Positions 8,574-19,197 of a stretch of 23,817 nt of DNA are shown one piece after another. The position numbers were made by a program, and so were the translations under genes. Origin of the DNA: Owenia fusiformis. Lineage: Eukaryota > Annelida > Polychaeta > Sabellida > Oweniidae. The first letter of the stretch is position 1. Each line of letters begins with the position of its first letter. A model generated the notes under the pieces. The model had not been told where the DNA came from, ran no database searches, and saw nothing but the letters and a program-made list of their open reading frames with translations. The stretch covers positions 1 to 23,817 of the forward strand of contig CAIIXF020000317.1 of the NCBI GenBank assembly GCA_903813345.2. Direction: 5' to 3'.

Positions 8574-9121
8574 TTACAATATCAAACAAAGCTTGAACTA
8601 GTTTTTAGAAAACAATTTTGAGCTATTTAAGCTGCCATCTTTTGCTGGAAGCTACAAATATAAAATAGGTGAAACTTAAAAATGACTAAAATGGTATATT
8701 TTTTTCCTATTAATTGCAATATTTCTGAGACTAATACAGATATCAGCCTATAACTTTAGGATATTATTAATCTCTGGACTAGTAATATGTGCAGTAGAAA
8801 ACAGAACAATAGCAAATATATCCTTTATGTTATGAAGTAATCTTACAGTACCCCCTGAAATCGTAGGAATTGAAGTCCAATTCGGCTGTGAAAATTGTTT
8901 TTACCACTTTAAAGCCCATCACATTATATTTTCTTACACCTACTAGGTTACTCTAACATACTATATTGCCAAAAGTTACTTCTTGCAAACTTCCGGCAAA
9001 AGTGTGCCAGCATCTGATACATAGGATATTACATGATGTACTGATGTGCCAAATATCAGGGAGTAACTACCAAAGATATGATGAAAATAGCGGAAGGGTG
9101 TCCATTTTTGACCACCCTGTA
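8574..9121 (-). repeat. Right inverted arm of family A copy 1 (outer part)
   Basis: Reverse complement of 2067-2150 plus 2503-2948, ending in ACCACCCTGTA. The inner continuation of the arm lies on the other side of the nested mariner element at 7470-7515. Confidence 0.85.
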
Positions 9122-9233
9122 CTATCATTAGATTTCAATATAACTGTTTCAATTGAAAAGCTCTTAGAATATAATAGTTCTGAAACAGGTTTTAGGTTTT
9201 CATATACATTTAATTAGACAGTATACAGTTGAT

Positions 9234-9383
9234 GACCTCTCCAGAGTTCAACCGGCAAAATTGTATACCGAAACTATAAACTGAGAAACTACTATTGACA
9301 GAGACCGAAGGTCGAGGTCAAAAGTAGTTCCAAGGTTTACAGTCGAGGTATATGATTTTGACAGTTGACCGAATAGGGAGGTC
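9234..9383. repeat. 150-bp imperfect palindrome
   Basis: The left arm, starting GACCTCTCC, pairs with the right arm, ending GGGAGGTC. Further in, ACTACTATTGAC pairs with GTCAAAAGTAGT. The loop contains ACCGAAGGTCGAGGTC. The arms are about 67 bp and more diverged than those of 5427-5585, but the ACCGAAGGT loop is reminiscent of the CACCTTCGGTT loop there. Confidence 0.75.
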
Positions 9384-10399
9384 TACAAATGTTTTGTTAG
9401 TCAGAAAAAACTAATAATACACATGTAGACGACAATCATTAATCATGGCATCATTTCACAATCTTTTCTCCGAACCACGCCAGCAATAGTTTTTTAAGAA
9501 AATCTGAAGACAGTGGTAGCTAAACTCTCTGTTTCCGGCACATCACTGCGCACTCAGTGGTAAATTAATATTAAGTTTACGTTTCTATTTTTATTTTTGC
9601 TATTCTTGTCGTCTACGGTAAAATTTTAAATGTTTGGAACTACCTTGAATTTAAAAAAGCAACCAAATGACTAGTATATATATTGCAACATTATATGAAA
9701 AAATAGAAACTTGTACAAGTCCTAAATTTTGTATAATTAAGATAGTTATGTGTAATGTGCAGCAAAACTATGGCCTTTTGTAATTTAGGGAGTTTCAGCC
9801 ATGTTAATTTTTTCGAAAATAACATGGCAGAGAAGCATCAAAATATAAGAGGCCACAGATATTAATATAAAAAATAAACAGCAAACTACATGCTAGTACC
9901 CTGGAAATTTGCAATTTGCCATAAATGTACCTTGAATTATGCAGTGTTCCTCTCATGGCCTTAAATAGTAAAACACTTGTACTTGTGCCTTTATCTTAAG
10001 GCATTTTGAGTTTTTTTATAGTCTACCATAATTACCATAAAAATAATGTTCCCATATTATTTAATTGCCAGAAGGATAAATCAATATTTTAAATCCACCA
10101 TAAGATAGACTGATATCATGATTGGCCATCGAGTAGGATGACATATCTATGAGCATAAAATACCTCGGAAGATTATGGTCTATAAATGGTAACTAGTCAA
10201 ATCCCATATGTTCACTGTGTGAAAATCATGTTTTTTGTACATTTCTCCCTCCTTCCCCCTACAAGGATCAGTTTTTATATGAACAAAATGTTAATAGACA
10301 TACTTAATAATAGTAATAGAAATCTTATGGCTGATGCAATAATAAGGATAATGTATTTGATCTAGTAAAAGAAATTCCTGTAATTAAATTTGAGAACTT
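9384..10399. other. AT-rich region, nothing recognised
   Basis: No open frame of interest, no RNA gene seen. The last 150-200 bp, with a T-rich then CTCCCTCCTTCCCCC segment near 10243, may be a very decayed further unit of the satellite that starts at about 10400. Confidence 0.45.
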
Positions 10400-12497
10400 T
10401 TTCATTGGCTTCCCTGAAATACAGCAAAGTTATGGGAGAATTACACTTGAAAATCAGATAAACTCAACATTGAATTGGGAGGGGGGGGGCAAAAGGATTA
10501 ATATCATAAATAAATTCTAAATATCCTGTAAAATGCCTAAAAATCAATGAGCTTCATATTATTTGACCATCTTAGCCATGATAAAGAAGAATTTACACAA
10601 ATAATTTACTCGCTGAATATATTTTTCACATTGACCCCCACCCTCTGTTTAAGCAGGGGTAGGGTTATTATAAATATTTCTCTCGACACCTATTTGACAT
10701 ATCACTGTCATACTTTATTGATCTATCAAATGATATTTATGCAATGGTGTTGGATTTTTTCATTGGGTTCGATGCACTACAATAAAAACTAATGAGAGAA
10801 AACTCCTGAAACTAAATATATTCAACATTGAATTGGAGTGGGCCGGGAGGGGAAGTAAAAGGCTTAAAATCACATATTAATATCTTGACAAAAATCTAAT
10901 AAATAGCAATGGTCAATATCAAATGACCATCTAAGGCATGATAAAAGAGAGTTTGCACAAATATTGTATTCACTAAATATACTTTTCATATTGACCCCCT
11001 ACCCCATGTTGGAGAAGTGGTGGGGTTCTTGTGTTTTTTTCTCGACAACAATTGGACACATCAATGCCATACTTTATTGATCTATCAAATGCTACTTTAG
11101 CAATGTTTTGAGATTTTTTCATTTGCATCAATACCATACAAAACAACTATGAGGGAATTTCTTGAAATAAGATAATACTAAACATGAGATGGGAGATTAG
11201 TAAAAAAAAAGCTTAAAATCACAAATAGATTCTAAATAACTTACAAAATGTCTAATAAATAGTAAACTGTATGTTAATAAACCATTTTAGTCATGTTAAA
11301 AAAGAGTGAGCGCAAATTATATTCTCACAAAATATTTTTTCATATTTACTCCCTACCCTCTGTTGAAGAAGTGGTGGGGTTGTAATAATTTTTTCTTCTT
11401 ATTGATTAGACACATCGCTGTTATACTTTCTGGACTTGTCCAATGATTTTTGAGCAATATTGTGATATTTATTCATAGACGACCATCAGCACTCGAAAAA
11501 AAGCTATGAGAAAATACTTTTTAAATTAGGTATACTCAACATTGAATTGGGGGATAATAAAAGACTTAATCACAAATTAATTCAAAATATCATGCAAAAT
11601 GCTAATAAATAGCGAATTTTCAATCAATTTACCATATTAGGCATGATAAAAAGGAGTTTGCACAAATCATGTACTGTGAAAAATATTTTCTTCAAAATGA
11701 CCCCCTACCATCAGTTGAAGAAGGGGTGAGGTTCTTGTGATTATTTTTCAATTATTTGACAAATCACTGCCATACTCTATGAATCTATAAAATGATACAT
11801 GAGCAACGTTGTTGATTTTTTCCATTGGTGTCAAAGTTATACAAAAAAGCTTTTAGTGAATATTCTTGTTAATAGGTAAACACAACATTGAATTGAGGGG
11901 TAGTAAAAAGCTTAAAATCACAAATAAATTCCAAATATCCTGCAAAATGTCTAATATATAGTTGACTTCATACTAATTGACCATCTTAATTCTTAAGCAG
12001 GATAAAAAAGAATTTTCATAAATAATGAATTCACAAATTTTTTTTTCATATTGACTCCCACCCCACTGTTGAAGAAGGGGTGGGACTGTTGGGATTTTTT
12101 CTCTCCATATTAATTCAACACATCGCTGTCATACTTTTTGGCTCTACCAAGTGATACTAAAGCAAGGTTGTGGAATTTTTTCAAAGACATTTATGCACCA
12201 CAACAAAAGTTATGAAGGAATGTACTTCAAATTAGATATACTCAAAATTGAATTGGTGGTAGTAAAATGCTGAAAATCAAAAATTTATTCCAAAAATCCT
12301 GCAAAATGTCTAATAAATAGTGAACTTCATACTTATTGACCATTTTAGGCAGGATAAAAAACAATTTGCATAAATAACGTACTCACAATTTTTTTTTCAT
12401 ATTGACCCCTACCCCACTGTTAGAGAAGGGGTAGGGTTGTTGGGATTTTTCTCTCCATATTAATTGGACACATCACTGTCATACTCTCCGACTCTAT
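10400..12497 (+). repeat. ~355-bp satellite array, about six units
   Basis: Units recur every 349-362 bp. The block TGACCATCTTAG-like/CATGATAAAA occurs near 10562, 10924, 11281, 11630, 11980 and 12338. CTCAACATTGAATTGG and TTTTTTCATT blocks recur with the same spacing, as does a GC-rich stem: CCCCACCCC or CCCTACCCC, then about 14 nt with TGTTGAAGAA, then GGGGTGGGG or GGGGTAGGG. Units differ by many substitutions and small indels, so the array is old. Short open frames in it are not conserved between units. Confidence 0.9.
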
Positions 12498-12845
12498 CGA
12501 TATATAAACTATTGTTCTGAGTTCTACAGCATACATTGTTAGTACAGAGATGAATACTATCCTAAAGTTATAGGTTGATATCTTTGTTGGTTTCGGAAAA
12601 ATACAATTAATTAGATAAAAATATGCAATTTTTGTCATTTTTTCTTGCTCATTTTATTTTTTGTAGCTTCAAGCAAAATATGATAACTTTAACAGCTCAA
12701 AGTAGTATTCTAACAACATTCCCAAGCTATGTGTGATTTTGTAATACATCTATTATAGTGATGAAGTACTATTTTGTAATTTTAATATGACTTTATAGTG
12801 CCCTACCCCTGGTAAATAAAAGAAAGTTGGTGTGGTTTTCTTCTG

Positions 12846-13971
12846 GTTTTAACATTTTATTGACTTCTTAGTTGAAGATACAATCAATTCTGTCAGTTAA
12901 CCATGAGTAGCTTTACAATGGTTAACTATTCCCATGAATAGAGGGTTGGGACCTCAAAAATACCAAAACTGTTAAGTGTCATCCTTGGGCATCCCGCTTC
13001 AGAGCATTTTCCTTATACTCCGATAACATCTGCAGGGGATACTATAAGAAACCTATATATCTAAGATACTAATGAAGATATTGAATTCAAATTTTCAGGA
13101 TTTGGTCTTGGTATAATAGGTAATCTGTATGACAAAAAGAAAAAACTCTGTTGCCATAGTAACAGGAATACCACACTAGAAATGTGTTTTAAGAGGTTTT
13201 GTCATTCTCTTCATATTTTTAATTCTAAACATGTCTACAATGTGGGATCATTAAAATTATGGTAAAGTAATCTTTTCTATTGTTTTATTGTTCTCTAAAA
13301 CAGAAGTTGCTATGGCGACACATAGATCATAGAAAAAATCCTGGGATGATCGCTCTATTTGTCAGGAAATTAAAATGGAAACTAAAAAATGAGTTTCTTC
13401 CTACTGAATAGCAATTAATTTGGTAGACCATGGCTGACACGCACAAGAGAAAACGTTCATCAGTTCTACGTCATTTTGTTTGTTATTTTTTATTGATCGT
13501 GATCTGGGACTTATAACACCTAATGCCGAATCTTCTCCAACTGCAAAGGAAGGCAAGATTTTAACAATGAACATTCATATATCTCAACAAATATGGCCTA
13601 AGATTTGGACAATGATGAGGAAACTCTGAGGGAAAATTAGACGAAACATTAATGTGAGTGATCCAAAAATAACACTTACATGTTTTTGAAAAGTTATGCT
13701 CTCAGGTGAATCAGTGCTCATTTAAGGATAGTCTAAATCAGGTGAATTTTTTAACCTAATTGTACCCCTCCCCCAAAACCCCCAAATTTTGACGAAATTG
13801 TCGAAAAGTGGCAAACAACATTCATTAAAGTTCAATATGGCTATTTCGCTTCTATGTCATAAAGATATGATACGATCTCAGGTCAATCAATAAATTTCAC
13901 AAGTGACACTCTATCTTATGAAGGAAATACTATCGTATTTGAAGACATGTCAAAAATGTGGTGGAAATAAT
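12846..13971. other. Core of family A copy 2, no intact gene
   Basis: AT-rich. GTTGCCATAGTAACAG near 13150 and GTTGCTATGGCGAC near 13307 resemble each other. CTCAGGTGAATCA near 13702 and CTCAGGTCAATCA near 13880 are a short spaced direct repeat. No coding region beyond the small frame at 13430-13516 was supported. Confidence 0.35.
13430..13516 (+). other. 28-codon frame with basic start, possible transposase fragment
   Basis: ATG in good context (ACCATGG) opens MADTHKRKRSSVLRHF and then runs into hydrophobic residues and a stop. The basic start followed by S-S-V-x-x-H-F resembles the beginning of BED-finger hAT transposases (K-R-S-x-V-W-x-H-F), but no Cys pair follows. It may be a broken start of family A's own protein or coincidence. 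Confidence 0.15.
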
Positions 13972-14450
13972 TTTATCACAAACAATTTCAGACAGTTATA
14001 TCTTTGATTATGACTATTTTCTGACCATGAAGACAGGTATACAGGGATAATAAAGTCAATCGGACTCGGAGATATTTCACTAGCTATCAACCCATCAATA
14101 TATTTTTTCAAAGTTGTTGACCTCATTTTCACCAAAAATGCAATCATTTTAACGTAAGTACTATTAGTACTACTTAAGTACTATTCTTTATTTTAATGTA
14201 TCAAAATAGCTCTTGAAAAGAAAACTGAATTTCCCTAAAGTTTACTTCAACTGTCATGACTAAAGCAGTTTATTTACTTTTTCTTGAATATAATGAATAG
14301 ATCTAAATGATATACCCATGTTCATGGTCAGAAAATATTCATGATTCAAGTTAGAATTGTCTGAAGTTGTTTGCGATAACCTACATGCTCCTTTATAACA
14401 TTATTATGTAAATACTATCAAATGCTTTAGTCATGACAGTTGAAGTAAAC
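13972..14450. repeat. Interlocked inverted repeats
   Basis: Segment 13972-14040 pairs with 14312-14380, sharing ATTTTCTGACCATGAA and ACAAACAATTTCAGACA-like blocks. Segment 14240-14267 pairs perfectly over 28 bp with 14423-14450 (GTTTACTTCAACTGTCATGA and its complement). The order is arm 1, arm 2, partner 1, partner 2, so the two pairings cross. AGTACTATTAGTACT near 14158 adds a small palindrome between them. Confidence 0.7.
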
Positions 14451-15249
14451 TGAAGTCTTGGTATTTAAACGCAGAATCAGATCTATGTTGAATAAACAAA
14501 ATTGAAAGCAACATGTACAGTTGAGCTACCAATGTATTTCTTACAATCTCAAATATAATATCTCCCAAAAGATCCACAATATATTATTAATTGGTAATGT
14601 TGTTTAAAATTCAAAGTGTAAAAAAGGGGAAATGTTCAAATTCTCCCAAATTATAATAAATAGGTTACAATAAGTTATACAAGTGTGAGGCACCATCGGT
14701 GGGAAAGTCATCTTTGGTTAATAAAAAATATTCTTAGCTACTTTTCTAACATCTGGCTGTGATGCATCATGGCTTAATGAGGACTCTGTTATATGGTCAG
14801 ATGATGAGAACTAACAGTTTTACGGAACTTTTGCCATGTTTTGCACATTGTAAATGACCCTTCTGAATGGGTTTTAAAGGTATATACCAGGAGGTATATA
14901 TGGCTCAACTGACTCGTGCCCTAGTACATGGGACACTGTAGTACATTACTTGTGCATACTGACCACCATAGTCTAGTTGCTCAAATGAGATCAATTGATG
15001 ATTATAATGTTTAGACTTTATGTCAATGTCCAGACTGTATGCCAACCTCTCTAGTATGTGATTACACTAGATTTCATTATGATACATGTACTAAATTGAA
15101 AACTTACATATAAAATATCTTAAGTCCTATATTCTAGTAATAAGTGAATTAGAATGTCATCTAACATTTTATGATGGTATGAATTTATTGATTTGGTGTC
15201 TATCAATACATGTTTCTAACTTAATGCTGCAAAATGATAAAATTCACTA
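14451..15249. other. AT-rich, nothing recognised
   Basis: Part of the core of family A copy 2. One small palindromic stretch, GGTATATACC, lies near 14879. No gene or RNA signal was identified. Confidence 0.4.
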
Positions 15250-15666
15250 CATCCATGCACTTTCTTCAATTTTCCAGGGGTAGGGCACTATAAAGTCATA
15301 TTAAAATTACAAAATAGTACTTCATAACTAAAATAGATGTATTACAATATCGCACATAGCTTGGAAATGTTTTCAGAATACTACTATGAGCTGAGCTGTC
15401 ATATTTTGCTTGAAGCTACAAATATAAAATTGGCAAGACAAAAATTGCGTATCCTTTTTCTGTTTATTGTATTTTTTCTGAGACCAATAAGGGTATCAAC
15501 CTATAACTTTTGGATAGTATTTATATTTGTACTAGCAATGTATGGTGTACAACTCAGAACAATAGCTCATATATCCTTTGAGTTATGAACTAGTTTCATA
15601 GTACCCCCTAGAATATTTTCCCAGGGGGGTAAAAATGCCAAAATTCAGTGTCGTGACCACCCCGTT

Positions 15667-16569
15667 GAGCTGTCATCTTTTAATATCTTTATCAGCATGA
15701 AAAACTAATCGAGTAAAAATAGGTCTGTTGCTTTTTCTAAAAAATGCCTCAAAAACTTGAATTCTTTGAATTGGAACCTGTCTATATTCAAGCATTGTCA
15801 GCTGGCCAAAAGTGCAATATACGCACAACCTGTCCTTAGATTTCCAAGAGTAAATTGCTAATATGAGCCTATACATAGTCTTAGCTGATAAACAAGGAAA
15901 ACATAAACAGTTATATTTGTTTGATAAGCAATATATGTATATTTATACATAACGTCAAATTAAATGAAAATATAATTGACATATTATTAATTGTCCAACA
16001 GGTAACGAAAGTAAAAGGGGTAGAAAATGTAAAAATAATTTTATTTAATGAAAAAGGTTTTGTAAACGTAATAAGTAGAAATGTTCTTTATTAGAATGGT
16101 TTTATCTGATATATAATGTTAATAGTTGAAATATAAGAATATCCTGAAATGAGATTAGAATTGTTGGACTCTAGAAAATAGGCATTAGTCGAATGATGAG
16201 AGCCATTGTGTGCGATTTTGACAAAAAACTAGCTCTATCACTTACTGCTTCCTTTGTGGTAAGAGTTATACAAATACAAAAATTTATCGTATAAAGTGTT
16301 GTTTACAAATCCATGTTCATTTGCAATTTTCAAACCATGTTAGTTACACTTTATCAGTGATAACAATGATTAATTATAAATTATATATCTTTAATTACAA
16401 TAAGAATTGTTTTTTCAATATATATTCTGTCATACAACTATAATAAAGTTCTCTGAAAATATCGTAATAACTTGAAAATGGATCAGTCTCTCTGAGAATC
16501 TAGCCAGCGGAAAATATACAAAGTGTGCTCTGAGTTTTTATCGTAAACCAAAAAAGGTCTCACTTTTCA
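15667..16569. other. AT-rich spacer, nothing recognised
   Basis: Strongly AT-rich sequence with long homopolymer and TA stretches. The longest open frame (15673-15876, minus) has no recognisable motif. Confidence 0.45.
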
Positions 16570-17060
16570 GCTTGTCTACAGGTTTTCAGCCAATTCGTAT
16601 GAGGGATTCTTTTTAAATTGTCAGGGATGTTTCTACATATGTAAGTTTTGAACTGAATTGTTTTTGGGCATTTTCGGTAAATGTTAAGATGGCCATTTTG
16701 TATTTTCCGTCCTAAAATCTTGTCTGTTGAAGCTTGTCTACAGGTTTCCAGTCAAACCGTTTGAGGGATTCTTTTAAAATTTTCAGGGATCTTTCTACGT
16801 ATAAACGTTTAGAACTGATTAGCTTTTGGGCCTCCTCGGTAAATGTTAAGGTGGCCATTTTAATTTGTTCGTCTTAAAATCTTGTCTTTTGAAGCTTGTT
16901 TACAGGTTTCCAGCCAAACTGTTTCATCTGGATTGGGATGTTTCTAGGTATAAAAGTTCACAACTGATTAGTTTTTGGGCATTCTGAGTAAGTGTTAAGT
17001 GGCCATTTTGAATTTTGCGTCCTAAAATCTTGTCTTTCGAGGCTTGTCTACAGGTTTCAA
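16570..17060 (+). repeat. ~162-bp tandem repeat, three copies plus part of a fourth
   Basis: GCTTGTCTACAGGTTT-type starts occur at 16570, 16732, 16894 and 17042, giving periods of 162, 162 and 148 bp. Shared internal blocks are GAGGGATTCTTTT, CAGGGATGTTTCTA, GAACTGATTAG, GGTAAATGTTAAG and TGGCCATTTT, then CCTAAAATCTTGTCT. The third copy lacks part of the GAGGGATTC block. Function is unknown; arrays of similar unit length occur in several bivalve transposons. Confidence 0.9.
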
Positions 17061-17399
17061 GGCAAAACCAACCACTAAACAGAACTACTTCAATTTTTTT
17101 CACACGTTCCATGGTAAGAAATTGTTTCTGGGTCGACAAGCACACACTGCTTTGTTTGGCGTACGATATTATTCACCCTGTGCCTTGTTGTTTAATTTCA
17201 TTTATAGTAATGATCTAGCGTTACACGTTTTAGCACGTCACAAAAAATACGTATCATATTTTCATCAGTAAAATTCCTCGTAACAAGGAACTGCAATAAA
17301 AAACTTAAGCAACTTGCTATACTTGAAAAATTGTATGAACATATTCACATTTATGCAATGTATCTCATTACTAAATCCTATTTATGTTAACACACCTAT
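17061..17399. other. Spacer after tandem repeat, nothing recognised
   Basis: No supported feature. Open frames here begin inside the preceding repeat copy and carry no recognisable domain. Confidence 0.4.
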
Positions 17400-17870
17400 A
17401 AGTAACGTTTATATAATATAACATAATAATATAATATAATATACTATAATATAACACTATAACGGCAACGCCAAGGCGCAGTAAATCCCATCGAACACAA
17501 TAGGATAATATACATGTAGCATAATACAAGTGATATGGAAAAGTTGAACTAGTTCACTGGGAAATCCTAAATTCCTGCTAGTATGGAAGAGTGAAAGTAC
17601 TAATGACCAGTTATGTTATGTGATGAGTCACTGGTACTTTTCATCTTCCCTACTAGCAGGGATTATATGATTTTGAATGATAAAATGTCTTTAAATGTCG
17701 ATAAGAAGCTATCGGCATTAACTGTTGACAGTGAAAGTTTTCTTACTTTGCTTTTCGGATATTCCCTCGTGGAAAATAATTTGCACTGTTTTCCTCAGTT
17801 GTTGCTATTGTATAACATAATATATCATAATATAATATAATATAATGCAATATAATAATATAATGTAGGC
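17400..17870. repeat. ATAAT-rich tracts flanking a hairpin
   Basis: Imperfect ATAAT/TATAA microsatellite tracts lie at about 17404-17456 and 17813-17866. Between them is a hairpin: 17568-17606 pairs with 17625-17664 (CCTGCTAGTATGGAAGAGTG against its near complement), with a loop of about 18 nt. The arrangement could be a small insertion that spread tracts at both ends, but no target duplication was identified. Confidence 0.65.
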
Positions 17871-18583
17871 CTACTATATTGCCTTTCTAGTGACCTATAA
17901 CGCATGATGTTAACACATGCTCGTCACAAACATATATTTTTTCATTTCTTTAACAGTAGTTACTTGTCCTTTATTAAGTCTCTGCTCCTTGTCTAAACAG
18001 GTGTTCTGGGGGAAAACACAAGGGCACAATGCACGACATGGATGTTCCTATGGCAAAGCATGTTTAATGTGTATTTAATACAAAGCTATTTTTATTGTTT
18101 AGACTAAATACAAAGCAAAATCAATATATATAAATCAACCCCTAATGTCTGTAAGGTTGAGGTTGCAGAAATTAGGATTAAAGATATTTTATTGGTTATG
18201 CTTAATAAAAACAGAATTAATGTATAATGTTTTCCCTATAAAATCATTTCTTGTTAGACTCAATACTGAATGATCATTCTATTCAAAACTAATGTAGCGT
18301 TCGGTCGATGGCCGCTGCCTCCTTCTTCAACGATAATGTGAATCGATTTTGATGTCGGTTGGTTTCAATGAATCATGCATTCAGCATATACAGAAAATGT
18401 ACCAACAATAACCTGACGCTAACAGATTTACATGTTCATATATTACATCTACAGTATATGTAAAAACGTAAAATATATTGTCTGCAGTGAACTCAATGCG
18501 TTACTGTTACGAAAGATCAAATCTATATTGTAAATTCTTAACATTCAGAAACAAGATATCGCATTCATGTACTTCATGTACTT
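17871..18583. other. Gene-free spacer
   Basis: AT-rich, with no supported coding or RNA feature. A direct GTACTTCATGTACTT stretch immediately precedes the duplicated gene end at 18584. Confidence 0.4.
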
Positions 18584-18745
18584 ACTACTTACTCCCCCGC
18601 ACCTCTAGTGGTTTAATTGTTTGGTCTACAAGTGTAACGTATTGTATCATTACTTGTAAGCCATCTTTTTCTAGTTTATAACATGAATCACTGATTGTCC
18701 AGCACTAAGACAGGGGTTTTTGTTTCGTGAATCAAAGCCATTTGA

Positions 18746-19039
18746 TCATTGATGTTTTTTACCTTTTTGGGGCATTTCGGCTCTTTCCCTTTCCGCTTTA
18801 ATAAATTCTTTGAATTTGATATATGGATCTTTGCCACCTTTTATCATGTCTGCAAAGACCTCTGCTCTTTTTCTTAGGTTTAGGAGCTCATTTATTCGTT
18901 CTTGGAAACCACGACTTGGATTGGTTTTCTCCATCTCTATCATCATGTCAATATACTCTGGTGTTGACATTGGGTTTGGTCTGAGAGCAATTTCATTCAA
19001 TTTCGCAACAGTTTGTCTGCATTGATCAGTCAGAAACAC
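18746..19039 (-). pseudogene. Truncated duplicate of GTPase C-terminal end
   Basis: This frame repeats roughly the last 97 codons of the intact gene at 19198-21240, from the DQCRQTVAKLNEIAL region to the QKGKK region. It has no G domain and no promoter of its own. One missing T before the end shifts the frame, so the tail becomes GKKHQ instead of TSMIKKLFNWF, and the 13-bp deletion lies beyond that. Substitutions are few. It is best read as a by-product of the local tandem duplication. It could still be used as an alternative last segment if transcripts read through the first end, since it lies downstream in the direction of transcription. The ATG at 19039 is incidental: unit B has GTG (Val576) at the same place. 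Confidence 0.85.
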
Positions 19040-19077
19040 GGCATCAGCTTACTACTTACTCCCCGCACCTCTAGTGG

Positions 19078-19083
19078 TTTAAT
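19078..19083 (-). terminator. Possible poly(A) signal ATTAAA
   Basis: On the minus strand CCAATTAAACC lies about 115 bp after the GTPase stop codon. ATTAAA is the commonest variant poly(A) signal. No AATAAA was seen closer. The same motif is present in duplicated unit A. Confidence 0.3.
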
Positions 19084-19197
19084 TGGTTGGTCTACACATG
19101 TAACGTATGGTATCATTACTTGTAAGCCATCTTTTTCTAGTTTATAACATGAATCACTGATTGTCCAGCACTAAGACAGGGCTTTTTGTTTCGTGAA

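Larger units (their letters stand above)
2069..9119. mobile_element. Decayed 7-kb DNA transposon (family A, copy 1), nested
   Basis: The ends read TACAGGGTGGT at 2067-2077 and ACCACCCTGTA at 9111-9121, a perfect 11-bp terminal inverted repeat including the flanking TA. Long homologous arms follow inward: about 2067-3035 on the left, and on the right 8574-9121 continuing past a nested insertion at 7470-7515. The interior holds two mariner-type insertions (3905-5837 and 7518-8571), a 12-bp tandem array and foldback palindromes. Without the two mariner elements the element is about 4 kb. No intact transposase is visible. A flanking TA fits TA-targeting superfamilies, but assignment needs a library match. 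A second copy lies at about 12498-15666. Confidence 0.75.
12498..15666. mobile_element. Family A transposon, copy 2, left end lost
   Basis: The arms at about 12498-12845 and 15250-15600 are inverted copies of each other and are homologous to the family A arms at 2700-3020 and 8580-8820. The right end continues to a degraded terminus, GACCACCCCGTTG, near 15654-15666, resembling the ACCACCCTGTA end of copy 1. On the left, homology stops where the satellite begins, so the terminal part is deleted or replaced. The core contains no intact gene. Confidence 0.7.

Noticed and set aside
10547-10792. 81-codon frame in the satellite
   Set aside because: The frame is not kept in the other satellite units.
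13950-14147. 65-codon minus-strand frame
   Set aside because: It overlaps one arm of the crossing inverted repeats and has no domain.
14640-14820. Possible tRNA or other RNA gene
   Set aside because: No cloverleaf or internal promoter boxes could be built from the sequence by eye.
15337-15588. 83-codon plus-strand frame
   Set aside because: It coincides with the family A right arm and is not open in the homologous arms.
17613-17840. 75-codon plus-strand frame
   Set aside because: It starts in a hairpin arm and ends in an ATAAT microsatellite.
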